A stretch of 64,000 nt of DNA. Source: an uncultured bacterium. Lineage in GTDB: Bacteria > Bacillota > Clostridia > Lachnospirales > Lachnospiraceae. Below the pieces are notes generated by a model that was not told the DNA's origin, did not search any database, and saw nothing but the letters and a program-made list of their open reading frames with translations. The position numbers and the translations under genes were made by a program. The stretch covers positions 1-64,000 of the forward strand of contig CANSLJ010000007.1 of assembly GCA_947647735.1 (NCBI GenBank), given 5' to 3'. The first letter of the stretch is position 1. Each line of letters opens with the position of its first letter. Below, one piece after another: positions 1 to 8,397 of this stretch.

Positions 1-2
1 TT

Positions 3-488
3 ACTGTCTGCAAAATGGCAAGGGAAATAAGTAATATGCCTATTATCATGTTGACGGCAAAGAGTGAAGAAAGTGATAAATTAAAGGGTTATGAATATGG
101 TGCAGATGATTACACAACAAAACCTTTCAGTCCTAAAGTCCTGTTGGCTAAAGTGAATGCCCTGCTCCGCCGCTCTTCCTCTGAACCGATAGATGCATTG
201 AGTATTGGAAAGATTTCTTTTATGCCGTCCTCACATAGAGTATTTTTGGATGGGCAGGAAATCAACCTTACCCACAAAGAATATGAACTTCTTTATTTTT
301 TTATGATGAATCCCGGACAGATTTTTACCCGTGAACAGCTGTTAAATAGAATATGGGGCTACGATTTTGAGGGGACTACCCGTACCGTAGATACCCATAT
401 CAAAACACTGCGGCAAAAGCTTGGAAGTGAGGGAAAGCATATTGTAACGCTTATCCGTTCCGGCTATAAACTGGAGGTGACAGTATGA
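3..488 (+). CDS. OmpR/PhoB-family response regulator, 5' end outside window
   Basis: Cytoplasmic response regulator that presumably controls the exporter promoter downstream. The reading frame is open from base 3, so the true start and the phospho-acceptor aspartate lie upstream of the window. Visible receiver remnants are MLTAK (the switch Thr/Ser region), the GADDY stretch and the conserved lysine in TKPF. A winged-helix output domain follows, with YELLYFF, FTREQLL and TRTVDTHIKTLRQKL, the usual OmpR-type recognition helix and wing. The stop overlaps the kinase start (ATGA), so the two are translationally coupled. The family call is secure; the signal is unknown. Confidence 0.93.
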   Translation, partial: TVCKMAREISNMPIIMLTAKSEESDKLKGYEYGADDYTTKPFSPKVLLAKVNALLRRSSSEPIDALSIGKISFMPSSHRVFLDGQEINLTHKEYELLYFFMMNPGQIFTREQLLNRIWGYDFEGTTRTVDTHIKTLRQKLGSEGKHIVTLIRSGYKLEVTV

Positions 489-1561
489 AAAACAGCGATA
501 ATCTGAGTATTCATTCAATGCGGAAGAAGATACTTTTAGTGTCTAAAGTTATAGGCGCTATCCTGGTTATCTCATATATACTTTCAACCAAATTACCGTT
601 TTCCCCCAATGTTTCACTTTCTATTTGGACAGTTTTTATGGTGCTGTTGATCTTTGCAGTTGATTTCCTGATGAGCTGCTTTATCTCAAAACCTGTTGCT
701 AAATTGGAACAGGCAGCAAAAAGAATGGCTGGTCTGGATTTTTCTTCGACCTGTGATATTATGACAAATGATGAATTTGGACGGCTTTCCGCAAATCTTA
801 ATGTCATGGCTGAAAATTTGCAAAAGGCTCTGATAAAGTTGGAGGCGGCAAATACGCAGCTTGAAAGAGATGTTGAGCAGGAACGCCTGCTGTTAGCAGA
901 GCGCAAAGAACTGGTAGATAGTCTATCCCATGAAATGAAAACGCCTTTAGGGGTTATCAGAGCCTATGCGGAGGGCTGTCAGGATGAAGATGATGAAATA
1001 AAAAAACAAAAGTATGCAGAAATAATCATATCGGAAACAGAACGGATGAATCATCTGATCAATGTTTTATTGGATTTATCTGCATTGGAAACCGGGGCAG
1101 TGCATCTTATCCCCGAACGTTTTGAATTTGTTGAATTTTTAGAAACAGTTGCCGGGCGGTTGCTGATCGACACGCCGGATGTTAATTTTGAACTGCAGTA
1201 TGAACTTCCTGATTATAAAGTTTATGTTTATACGGACAAGATCCGTATGGAGCAGGTCTTGAATAATCTTATTATCAATGCAAAAAAGAACGTAAAACCG
1301 GGAGGCGTTTTAAAACTATGTCTTTCAGATAAAGATGGATCATTATATTTTTCGGTATATAATCAGGGCGATAGGATTCCAAATGAAGAGCTGGAGAAGA
1401 TCTGGACAAAATTTTATCGGGATGATCGTTCAAAGTATAGCGGTTCCGGGTTGGGACTTGCGATCGTTGCACAAATTTTATCAATGCAGGAATTAAGCTA
1501 TGGCGTGAAAAATCTTGCGGATGGCGTTCAATTCTACTTTTCTATACCCACAGTTATATAA
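485..1561 (+). CDS. Sensor histidine kinase with HAMP domain
   Basis: Membrane histidine kinase, partner of the overlapping response regulator. Two hydrophobic segments lie near residues 18-35 and 46-66, with only a very short extracellular loop between them. A HAMP-like linker follows (about 67-120), then an H-box with His149 in DSLSHEMKTPL, an N-box around NNLIINAKKN and a G-box SGSGLGLAIV. The tiny external loop is typical of intramembrane-sensing kinases that work with ABC exporters in antimicrobial-peptide or envelope-stress responses. That role is inferred from architecture and from the adjacent exporter genes. Length 358 residues, normal for the class. Confidence 0.93.
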   Translation: MKNSDNLSIHSMRKKILLVSKVIGAILVISYILSTKLPFSPNVSLSIWTVFMVLLIFAVDFLMSCFISKPVAKLEQAAKRMAGLDFSSTCDIMTNDEFGRLSANLNVMAENLQKALIKLEAANTQLERDVEQERLLLAERKELVDSLSHEMKTPLGVIRAYAEGCQDEDDEIKKQKYAEIIISETERMNHLINVLLDLSALETGAVHLIPERFEFVEFLETVAGRLLIDTPDVNFELQYELPDYKVYVYTDKIRMEQVLNNLIINAKKNVKPGGVLKLCLSDKDGSLYFSVYNQGDRIPNEELEKIWTKFYRDDRSKYSGSGLGLAIVAQILSMQELSYGVKNLADGVQFYFSIPTVI

Positions 1562-1620
1562 GATACAATCTTCACTTTTGGTGGTTCTGTTTTCTGTAAA
1601 GAGAGCAGGATCATTTTTAT

Positions 1621-1674
1621 TTCACACCAACTTCACATCAATCTCACACTGATTTCACCTCATTTTTTTATATT
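1621..1674 (+). promoter_or_regulatory. Four 11-bp-spaced TTCACA-like boxes plus -10 element
   Basis: Hexamers TTCACA (1621), TTCACA (1632), CTCACA (1643) and TTCACC (1654) recur at exactly 11-bp intervals. A -10-like TATATT lies at 1669-1674 and no normal -35 is present. With transcription starting near 1681 the boxes fall at about -60 to -22, the arrangement known for PhoB/PhoP-type activators. I infer this is the binding site of the response regulator encoded just upstream, driving the microprotein-ABC operon. Confidence 0.7.
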
Positions 1675-1718
1675 CCTGATACCAAAGGGCAAAAACCCGG
1701 AAAAAAGGAGGAAGATTT

Positions 1719-1874
1719 ATGACATTATTAGGTTTGGAATGGTATTGGTGGCTCGTGATTGCGGTAATATTGGTGATCTCTATTCCTTTTAAGATCAAAT
1801 TTATGAAATGGTGGAACAAACGCCGGCAGGAAAAGAGAAACAGCAGGAAGGGAAAATGGGGGGATGATGAATGA
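1719..1874 (+). CDS. 51-residue membrane microprotein ahead of ABC transporter
   Basis: Small ORF starting at ATG 1719 behind a strong AAGGAGG-type site (about 1705-1712). It encodes a Trp-rich amphipathic start (EWYWW), one transmembrane helix (about residues 10-25: VIAVILVISIPF) and a very basic tail (KWWNKRRQEKRN) ending GDDE. Its stop overlaps the ATG of the ATPase gene (ATGA), so translation is coupled to the transporter. I do not recognise a named family. Position and topology suggest an accessory or regulatory subunit of the exporter, which is inference. The ribosome site, coupling and promoter support a real gene. Confidence 0.72.
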   Translation: MTLLGLEWYWWLVIAVILVISIPFKIKFMKWWNKRRQEKRNSRKGKWGDDE

Positions 1875-2719
1875 TTGAGGTTAAAGATCTGACTTTTTCT
1901 TACGGAAAGGATAAACAGGCCCTTCATGGCTTAAATTTTACGGTAGGAGATGGTGAAATTTTTGGATTTCTGGGGCCGAATGGTTCCGGCAAGTCAACGA
2001 CACAAAAAATCCTCACCGGAATTTTGAAAGGGCATGGCGGTAAGGTATCAGTGTTTGGGCAGGATATTGCTGCAGCACACACACAGGATTTTTTTCAGAA
2101 GATAGGTGTTTTATTTGAATTTCCCTATCTGTATGCAAACTTGAGCGCTATTGATAATCTCAGATATTTTTCCTCGTTTTATCCGGCAGGGCAGTTGCGG
2201 GATATAGAGGAAGTATTGGAAAAATTAGAGTTTAAATCCGACTTTCTTAGAAAACCGGTTTCTTCATACTCAAAAGGTATGCGGCAGCGTGTAAGTATGG
2301 CGAGGGCACTTGTGAGCAATCCCAAACTGTTATTTTTGGATGAGCCGACCAGCGGGCTTGACCCTTCCGGTGCGGTTTTATTTCGCAGGATCATAGAGGA
2401 AGAACGTGGGAAAGGTACTACAGTATTTTTAACCACACACAATATGATGGATGCTGACCTGTTATGTGATAGGGTGGCTTTTATCTCAAACGGAAATATT
2501 GCGGCATTAGACACGCCCCAAAAACTGAAAGAGAAAAACAGAGATCAGCGTGTTACGATCAGTTATCTGTATCAGGGTAAGAGGGAAGAAAAAACAATCG
2601 AAATCCCGGAATTGGAAGCAGGTATTCCCTTTTTACATGATGAGATCATCAGCATCCATTCAGAGGAACCGACTTTGGAGGATATGTTTATTCAATATAC
2701 GGGAAGGGGGCTGTCCTGA
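1871..2719 (+). CDS. ABC transporter ATP-binding protein
   Basis: ATPase of an ABC-2-type exporter, 282 residues. Walker A GPNGSGKST lies near residue 36, the signature reads YSKGMRQRV, and Walker B is LLFLDEPTSGLDPSG followed by the H-switch TTHNMMD. The C-terminal extension (DMFIQYTGRG) matches drug/bacteriocin exporter ATPases. It overlaps the microprotein upstream and abuts the first permease (stop TGA at 2717-2719, ATG at 2719), forming one operon under the repeat-containing promoter. The substrate is unknown. The ATPase plus two unequal permeases resembles fluoroquinolone-export-type and lantibiotic-immunity-type systems, but sequence alone does not decide. Confidence 0.95.
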   Translation: MIEVKDLTFSYGKDKQALHGLNFTVGDGEIFGFLGPNGSGKSTTQKILTGILKGHGGKVSVFGQDIAAAHTQDFFQKIGVLFEFPYLYANLSAIDNLRYFSSFYPAGQLRDIEEVLEKLEFKSDFLRKPVSSYSKGMRQRVSMARALVSNPKLLFLDEPTSGLDPSGAVLFRRIIEEERGKGTTVFLTTHNMMDADLLCDRVAFISNGNIAALDTPQKLKEKNRDQRVTISYLYQGKREEKTIEIPELEAGIPFLHDEIISIHSEEPTLEDMFIQYTGRGLS

Positions 2720-3714
2720 TGTGGAAAGATTTTTGTTCTCTGTTCAAAAAAGACTGTCAGATGATGATTGCCGGAAAATTTTTTCTGCTTGCACTTGGCT
2801 CTTTGCTCCTTTACACACTGTTTATTAACTTTGGGTATGTCAGGTTTATGAAAGCTGAATTGTATCATGTGTATCTGTATGATCCACAGGGTACACAGCA
2901 ACAAGTATCCGACCTGGTTTATCCTGTAACATCGCTGGAGGAATTAGATAAAATTCTTGTTGCGGATGCAACCGGTGTTGGGATAGATGTCAGTTCTGGC
3001 ACACCTGATATTATTCTTTATTATGGCAGTGAAAAAGTTGACAGGCATCGGGCTGATTATGCGTACTCGCTCTTGCACACGGATAGAGGATATGAAGCTA
3101 AAACAGTAGGAACAAATACGCCGGAATTGAAGCAGAGGAAGGAAATATCCTGTGAACTGCTGTTCATTGAGATTGTTGCTGTGGGATTTTTAGGGATTGC
3201 CTCGGTATTATTTAAGGAAAAGCAAATGGGGGTTATCCGTGTTCATGCAGTCCTTCCCTTAAAAAAGAGCTTGTTTATTCTGTCAAAAATAACGGTTTTT
3301 TTATTGTCAGATTTAGTATTTGCGTCATTGATGACCATATGCAATGTGGGATTTACCAGCGCAATTCATATTTTACCCGCTGTACTAGTACAGACCGCAA
3401 TTTTGTCCGTTATTATGGCATTGGCGGGGTTCGGATGTACGATGCTGCTGAATGATTTCAAGCAGTTTTCGCTTGCCTATCTGGTGATTGCTGTTTTTGC
3501 AGCAGCACCTGTATTTTTGGCGGCGAATACTTCTATAAAAATGGCATGGATAGGCTGGCATCCATTCTATCAAATTTATATGGCGTTGAAAAATGCTTAT
3601 TTTGGAATATCCGTCACAACTCCGGTTTATTATCTTTGTTCCGCCTGCGGGATCGTTGTCCTGTTTTTAATGATTCAACCTGCATTTCGCAGGGAAATGG
3701 GAAAGGAGGGGTGA
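2719..3714 (+). CDS. ABC-2-type transporter permease, subunit 1
   Basis: Integral membrane protein of 331 residues. One N-terminal membrane helix (about 15-40) is followed by a soluble external domain (to about 140) and then five or so C-terminal helices (ELLFIEIVAVGFLGIASVLF through LCSACGIVVLFLMI). This is the usual ABC-2 permease layout. It starts on the last base of the ATPase stop and ends two bases before the next permease. It likely pairs with that second permease as the membrane part of the exporter. Resemblance to fluoroquinolone-export permeases is a family-level impression only. Confidence 0.85.
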   Translation: MWKDFCSLFKKDCQMMIAGKFFLLALGSLLLYTLFINFGYVRFMKAELYHVYLYDPQGTQQQVSDLVYPVTSLEELDKILVADATGVGIDVSSGTPDIILYYGSEKVDRHRADYAYSLLHTDRGYEAKTVGTNTPELKQRKEISCELLFIEIVAVGFLGIASVLFKEKQMGVIRVHAVLPLKKSLFILSKITVFLLSDLVFASLMTICNVGFTSAIHILPAVLVQTAILSVIMALAGFGCTMLLNDFKQFSLAYLVIAVFAAAPVFLAANTSIKMAWIGWHPFYQIYMALKNAYFGISVTTPVYYLCSACGIVVLFLMIQPAFRREMGKEG

Positions 3715-3716
3715 TC

Positions 3717-4739
3717 ATGAGGGGATTGGTTTACCAGCTTAAAAGTATCCGGAAAGACAAATTCTGTATCATGTCTTTTCTCTTGCCGCTTATAGTTGCT
3801 TTTGTCCTAAATTTTGTTGGAACTATAGATTTATCCACACTGAGTGAATTTCATTTTGGAGTATTGCAGGATGATCTGTCGGAACAAACTGTTTTCTGGT
3901 TAGAACAGTATGGCTCTGTGACCGAATATAAAACGCGGGAGGAATTGACTGCCGCTGTCAATGAACCTTCTACAAACCTGATAGGTGTGGAAGCCGATGG
4001 TGATGGTATAAAAACAATACTTTCCGGTGATGAAATGGACTTGTGGCATCAAACGGCTAACACGCTTCCTGTATTGTACATGGATCGGGAAAAAACTGAT
4101 GAAATAAAGGTCACAGTTTTAGAGCGCCCCGATCTGATGGAAGGATTTCAAAATATATTTATTGCCGCAACGCTGATCGTCGCAATGTTTATGGGGTGTA
4201 CTTTTAATGCGATGAACATTATAGAAGAAAAGGAAAATGGTGTTGCGCTCGTTAATCAGATATTGCCTATGACATATAGCCGGTATATTGTTCAAAAAAT
4301 TTTTGTCGGCTTTGTCTGTGGAGGTTTATCTGCCGTCCTTACGGCCTGCATTGGTTTCCGGATGCCGCCCCGAAGTGCGATCCTCATGTTGATATTGATC
4401 ATTCTTTCGGCATTTGTAGCTGCATTGATAGGTTTATTTATTGGGAAATTTTCTGAAAGCCTTATGGTGGGAGTTGTTTATATCAAGATAGTATTGATAG
4501 TATTTATTGCCGTGCCGCTCCTGTCTTATTTGTTAGATGTAGACGGTTTGGCTTTGGCATTCTGTTATTTTATCCCGTCTAATGCAACCTTTGAGGGAAT
4601 TATGAGTTTGGCAGAAGGCACTGGGGAAATGATCATAAAAGATATATTTATTCTCATGGCGCATTGCCTTGTTTGGTTTCTGCTTTACCTGTTGATCATA
4701 GAATGCGGGATGGAACAAGCCGATAAAAAATCCGGTTAA
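3717..4739 (+). CDS. ABC-2-type transporter permease, subunit 2
   Basis: Membrane permease of 340 residues. The start at ATG 3717 is chosen because AAGGAGGGG (about 3702-3710) precedes it at ideal spacing; a longer reading frame from 3546 would run back through the preceding gene. Layout: an N-terminal helix (CIMSFLLPLIVAFVLNF), an external domain rich in acidic residues (about 45-150), then a helical C-terminal half containing an IIEEKENGV loop typical of ABC-2 permeases. It closes the exporter operon. No clear terminator is visible in the 100 bases after it. Confidence 0.85.
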   Translation: MRGLVYQLKSIRKDKFCIMSFLLPLIVAFVLNFVGTIDLSTLSEFHFGVLQDDLSEQTVFWLEQYGSVTEYKTREELTAAVNEPSTNLIGVEADGDGIKTILSGDEMDLWHQTANTLPVLYMDREKTDEIKVTVLERPDLMEGFQNIFIAATLIVAMFMGCTFNAMNIIEEKENGVALVNQILPMTYSRYIVQKIFVGFVCGGLSAVLTACIGFRMPPRSAILMLILIILSAFVAALIGLFIGKFSESLMVGVVYIKIVLIVFIAVPLLSYLLDVDGLALAFCYFIPSNATFEGIMSLAEGTGEMIIKDIFILMAHCLVWFLLYLLIIECGMEQADKKSG

Positions 4740-4836
4740 AAACAATTTAGCTCTTAAATCGATTTTATCGGGTGTTTACAGATAGAAACAACTGAGGAAG
4801 ATCGTATCAACTTTCGGTGGTATTTTAGCGGAAAGC

Positions 4837-4845
4837 TGATATAAT
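4837..4845 (+). promoter_or_regulatory. Extended -10 promoter TGATATAAT
   Basis: A perfect TATAAT (4840-4845) carries an upstream TG at the extended position (4837-4838). No convincing -35 is present, as is usual for extended -10 promoters. Transcription would begin near 4852 and lead into the acetyltransferase at 4967. The ATG at 4844 overlaps this -10, which argues against using it as a start codon. Confidence 0.55.
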
Positions 4846-4966
4846 GAAAGAGAAAATACCAGGTGGAGGTTATCCTGCTTATTATTGCTGGCGGGATCAT
4901 CTGCGGGGCTTGTTATGGTTGAATAGGGATACGGGACAGATCATCCCGGTCTGCGGAGAGGATAAA

Positions 4967-5473
4967 ATGGAATTCAGGTTAGCTGATATAGGTGATCTGG
5001 AAGAGTTGAAAGCTGTGTACAGGCAGATCATTGGGAATATGAATGACAATAATATTCCAATCTGGGATGATATTTATCCCTGTGAATTTTTTGAAAGTGA
5101 TATCAGAGATGGCCAGATGTATGTTTTGACTGATAAGGATGAGATCATATCAGCTTTTGTTTTATGTAATAGTAATGCAGGCGCAGAAAGTGTACAGTGG
5201 AACAGCAATTCGGAGAGGGCGATCTATCTGGACAGACTCGGCGTTAATGTCAAATATGGCAATAGAGGGATAGGGACTTTAATGCTTGAAAAAGCGAAGA
5301 ATATCGCAAGATCAAAAGGGTTTGATCGGTTGCGTTTATTTGTTGTTGATATCAATATACCCGCTGTGAAGCTTTATGAGAAAAATGGATTTATAAGGGC
5401 AGCGGGTATTTATGAGGAAGTGTTTGATGACGGATTCCTATTGCGTGAGTACGGGTATGAGATAGAAGTTTAG
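4967..5473 (+). CDS. GNAT-family N-acetyltransferase
   Basis: Predicted cytoplasmic acetyl-CoA-dependent acetyltransferase, 168 residues. The start is placed at ATG 4967 because the MEFRLADIGDLEELK beginning is the normal GNAT first strand and GGAGAGG precedes it; an upstream in-frame ATG at 4844 sits inside a promoter. The acetyl-CoA loop appears as VKYGNRGIGTLMLEKA, followed by the late strand/helix AVKLYEKNGF. The acceptor substrate is unknown. It stands apart from the exporter operon under its own promoter. Confidence 0.85.
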   Translation: MEFRLADIGDLEELKAVYRQIIGNMNDNNIPIWDDIYPCEFFESDIRDGQMYVLTDKDEIISAFVLCNSNAGAESVQWNSNSERAIYLDRLGVNVKYGNRGIGTLMLEKAKNIARSKGFDRLRLFVVDINIPAVKLYEKNGFIRAAGIYEEVFDDGFLLREYGYEIEV

Positions 5474-5588
5474 GACATACATCAGATCAGGATTGAACAG
5501 GCGAAGGCGGGGGGACAGAAGCACAGCGCCGGCAGAGCAGGCGCGGGCAAAGCGTTTTCAAGTCTGAAATCGGAGGATATGCCGGAAT

Positions 5589-6146
5589 ATGGAAAGGCAG
5601 ACAGGGTACAGAGGGATGATAGAATACAGAGTATTACAGGAACAGGAAATTGAGCGCGGGCTTTTTCATTCTTTTATACGTCGTCAGGTGGTGGATCAAT
5701 GCCTGCGTCGTGAGAATGACAGCTGGGTTGTCCGTTCTGATCCGTTTATTGACGACTGGTCGGAGGAAGATTATCAGATATTGATCGACTGCTTACGCAA
5801 TACGGTACACACAGGCGGGTTTGTTTATGGTGCTTTTTTGGACGATAAACTGAAGGGATTTGTGTCGGTGGAAAACGGATTTTTTGGAGGAGAAAACCGC
5901 TATTATGACTTGTCTGCGATTCATGTGTCGGAGGATATGCGCAGAGAGGGAATTGGAAAAGCATTGTTTTTTGCTGCCGCTGACTGGGCGGGGAAACAGG
6001 GGGCAAAGAAGCTGTATATTTCCGCCCATTCTGCCATCGAGAGCCAGGCGTTTTACTGCGCAATGGGATGTGTGGAGGCGCAGGAGTATCATCAGAAGCA
6101 TGTTGAGGCAGAGCCGTTTGACCGTCAGTTGGAATACGTTTTATGA
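5589..6146 (+). CDS. GNAT-family N-acetyltransferase
   Basis: Second acetyltransferase, 185 residues, with acetyl-CoA motif VSEDMRREGIGKALFFAA and a C-terminal AFYCAMGC segment. The family's usual N-terminus begins MIEYRVLQEQE, which is ATG 5616, nine codons inside this frame. Neither start has an ideal ribosome site: GGAGG lies 12 bases before 5589, and AGAGGG abuts 5616. The substrate is unknown. The stretch 5474-5588 between the two GNAT genes is G-rich and holds no gene I can support. Confidence 0.82.
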   Translation: MERQTGYRGMIEYRVLQEQEIERGLFHSFIRRQVVDQCLRRENDSWVVRSDPFIDDWSEEDYQILIDCLRNTVHTGGFVYGAFLDDKLKGFVSVENGFFGGENRYYDLSAIHVSEDMRREGIGKALFFAAADWAGKQGAKKLYISAHSAIESQAFYCAMGCVEAQEYHQKHVEAEPFDRQLEYVL

Positions 6147-6180
6147 TAGAAATTGAAGGTGAGGATTGATTTAAGAAGAG

Positions 6181-6224
6181 CAGGAAATCCCAGTTTGTAG
6201 AACAGGAAATCAGAATTTGTTTTT
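6181..6224. repeat. Short 22-bp tandem repeat, two copies
   Basis: Two imperfect 22-bp units (CAGGAAATC followed by a TTTGT core) start at 6181 and 6203, in the 107-base gap before the next gene. No function is evident. Confidence 0.35.
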
Positions 6225-6253
6225 AACAATGTATAAGACGGAGTAAAAATAAC

Positions 6254-6961
6254 ATGAGCATCGATTTAAATTTCTGGAAATATCAAAAAGACACATATCT
6301 GGACAATGCGGCTGTATATCAAAAAGCCTGCTGTGATAATGAGCAGGTCGAGGGTCTGGAAGCTTTGCCGATAGAGGATATTTTGAAAGAAACAGCTTCA
6401 GCTTTCCATGACTGGAATGGGCTTGATGTATTCAATTATGAGGAGAGAGAAGGGCAAGGTGCGTTTCAGATCTCAGCAACGCCGCAGACAGTACGTTTCG
6501 ATTGTTATTCGATGAAGCAGGCAGATATGAAACGCTTTTCGGCTGTTATGTCAAAGTTCGGGTGTCCGCTGTATGATCCGCAGCTTGGCGTGCGGTTTGA
6601 TAAAATAGCGGCTTTTTTGATAGATGGGGCAGGTGAATATAAAGCGCAGGCAGAGCGTGAATTGTCCCGGCTGTTCCCGCGCCTGGAAGTCACAACACGG
6701 GTGGTAAGCTGGGATGAATATGTACGGCTTTCAAAAGAGATAAACTGCATAGAATATAATGCCATGATCCATCGCGCAAAAAAACAGACGAAGGTGATCT
6801 CTTATATGAGGTTTGGCAGTGCCTGGACGAATCGTCCCTGCCAGTGTAAAACGGATCAGCTCGAGGACCAGGATAAGGCGCGGCAGATATTGGAAGAGCT
6901 GTTGTATAAATCGATGGAACGTGTTGCGAAGGATTTCCGGGAACGGACGTATTATGAGTGA
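6254..6961 (+). CDS. Conserved hypothetical protein (DUF3878-like size), function unknown
   Basis: Soluble 235-residue protein with no signal peptide or membrane helix. It starts MSIDLNFWKYQ and is rich in aromatic and acidic residues, with a helical C-terminus (ARQILEELLYKSMERVAKDFRE). I do not recognise the domain with confidence and see no catalytic motif; the DUF label in the call refers only to size and is not a family assignment. It opens a series of single small genes of immunity-protein character (7-9.7 kb), so an accessory or immunity role is possible but only by association. Confidence 0.6.
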   Translation: MSIDLNFWKYQKDTYLDNAAVYQKACCDNEQVEGLEALPIEDILKETASAFHDWNGLDVFNYEEREGQGAFQISATPQTVRFDCYSMKQADMKRFSAVMSKFGCPLYDPQLGVRFDKIAAFLIDGAGEYKAQAERELSRLFPRLEVTTRVVSWDEYVRLSKEINCIEYNAMIHRAKKQTKVISYMRFGSAWTNRPCQCKTDQLEDQDKARQILEELLYKSMERVAKDFRERTYYE

Positions 6962-7049
6962 TGTGAGGGGGTATAGCAGGTTAGGGGTAAAAGTGTTAAG
7001 AGTAAAGTTTTTCACTACTATTTATGTCTAAGCGAAACGAAAGGAATGG

Positions 7050-7610
7050 ATGATTAAAATGAAATACAGATGGGAGGTTACACCGGATATTTATATTGGA
7101 GATGATACATACAGGCGTTTTGTATTAGGTGTTTCCGGGAGTGATCCGCTTATCTGTTTTGGGGTTAATCCAAGTACTGCAAATAATGAATATGCGGATA
7201 AAACGTTACATATGGTTGAGCAGATAGCAAAGAGGAATGGTTTTGATGGATGGATTATGTTTAATGTTTGTCCATTTCGTGCTATTGATCCTAAATGCCT
7301 GCCCCGCATACAAAATGATGATCTACATAAAGAAAATCTAAGGTATATAGAAAAATGTTTGGAGAAAGAAAATCTGACGATATGGGCTGCCTGGGGAGAT
7401 CCGATAATGGAGCGTGAGTATCTCATTGATTATCTATATGATATTTATGGTATTGCAAACAGGTATTCCTGCAGGTTTATTGCTTTTGGAAAAGAAGTAG
7501 ATGGAAAAATAGTATCTACAACAAAACATCATAATCCGCGGCATCCTTCACGGCTCCCGATTTCGGCGAAATCAGAAAGTTTTGATATCGCTCATTACTG
7601 GAGAAAATAG
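7050..7610 (+). CDS. DUF1643 domain protein
   Basis: Soluble protein of 186 residues with the hallmarks of DUF1643: CFGVNPSTANNEYADKT near residue 35, the FNVCPFRAIDP segment, and WAAWGDPI later on. The family is widespread in bacteria and phages, often in accessory regions; its biochemical role is not established. The start at ATG 7050 is followed by an in-frame ATG at 7059, so the N-terminus could be three residues shorter. Stand-alone gene, no obvious operon partner. Confidence 0.78.
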   Translation: MIKMKYRWEVTPDIYIGDDTYRRFVLGVSGSDPLICFGVNPSTANNEYADKTLHMVEQIAKRNGFDGWIMFNVCPFRAIDPKCLPRIQNDDLHKENLRYIEKCLEKENLTIWAAWGDPIMEREYLIDYLYDIYGIANRYSCRFIAFGKEVDGKIVSTTKHHNPRHPSRLPISAKSESFDIAHYWRK

Positions 7611-7692
7611 AGGCAGATTTTTCTGTTTTGAAATATGATGTTGATGCCTTTTGATTGCGGTTTGATCGTAACTGTTATTGATGGAGGATATT

Positions 7693-8100
7693 ATGTGGAA
7701 ATGTCCGAAGTGCGGAAAAGAGTTTAAGAATACGAATCAAAGCCAGTATTGCGGTGAGAAACCGAAAACGATCGATGAGTATATTATGAATCAGGATGAG
7801 GAAAAACAGGCTGACCTGTTTTTGATAAGGCAGACACTGAGGCAGGCGCTGCCGGAGGCGGAGGAGCGTATTTCATGGAGCATGCCCACGTATTGGAAAG
7901 GGCACAATATTCTCCATTTTGCCGCTTCCAAAAAACATATCGGATTTTATCCCGGTCCGGAGGCTGTGGCGGCGTTCGGGGAGGGATTGAAAAAATACAG
8001 TGTGGATAAGGGGACTGTACGGATTCCCTATGGAATGGTCGATGCTGATCTGATCAGAAAGATTGCCTTATGGTGTCAGGATACGGGAAACCATGCATAG
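7693..8100 (+). CDS. DUF1801-family protein with N-terminal zinc ribbon
   Basis: Protein of 135 residues. The start is ATG 7693, five bases after GGAGG (7683-7687). Residues 1-25 hold a zinc-ribbon-like CPKCGKEF with a later NQSQYC cysteine. The rest is a DUF1801/YdhG-like fold (YIMNQDEEKQADLFLIRQTLRQALPEAEERISWSMPTYW, then HIGFYPGP). DUF1801 proteins are small cytoplasmic proteins of unknown mechanism, sometimes compared with iron-chaperone-like folds. The family call is good; a function is not assignable. Confidence 0.8.
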   Translation: MWKCPKCGKEFKNTNQSQYCGEKPKTIDEYIMNQDEEKQADLFLIRQTLRQALPEAEERISWSMPTYWKGHNILHFAASKKHIGFYPGPEAVAAFGEGLKKYSVDKGTVRIPYGMVDADLIRKIALWCQDTGNHA

Positions 8101-8118
8101 GCGGGAGCAGATAGATAT

Positions 8119-8397
8119 ATGAAAAAGAAATTGTTTTTTGGTATCCTTGTAATTGTTTTTCTGATCGGACTTTTGCTGTATTTTAAACCGATGGGCTTAG
8201 CCAGACTGGTGGAGGAAAGCCGGTATATTGTGATCTCATATCAGGAAGTCAGTGTAGAAAACGGGTTGCCTTATATTGACAGTAGGAATTATAATGAAAT
8301 AGCAGAAGATGAAAGCGGGAAGGATAGATTATGGGCATATTTGACAGATTTAGAAATAAAGATAAGGCAGCACCAAAGGAACAGGCATCAAATATAG
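8119..8397 (+). CDS. Small membrane-anchored protein, probably 3'-truncated
   Basis: 92-residue ORF with an N-terminal membrane anchor (LFFGILVIVFLIGLLLYF) and a short extracytoplasmic part (YIVISYQEVSVENG, YIDSRNYNEIAE). The last 22 codons overlap the next gene out of frame and become basic and low-complexity (RQHQRNRHQI). The gene looks as if its 3' end was lost when the following gene was joined to it. The start has a weak ribosome site (GGGAGCAG). Function unknown; possibly a decayed secreted or lipoprotein-like accessory protein. Confidence 0.5.
   Translation: MKKKLFFGILVIVFLIGLLLYFKPMGLARLVEESRYIVISYQEVSVENGLPYIDSRNYNEIAEDESGKDRLWAYLTDLEIKIRQHQRNRHQI

Noticed and set aside
2550-2828. 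+ strand ORF across ATPase/permease junction
   Set aside because: Out of frame with two well-supported genes, no ribosome site, basic low-quality translation; a shadow.
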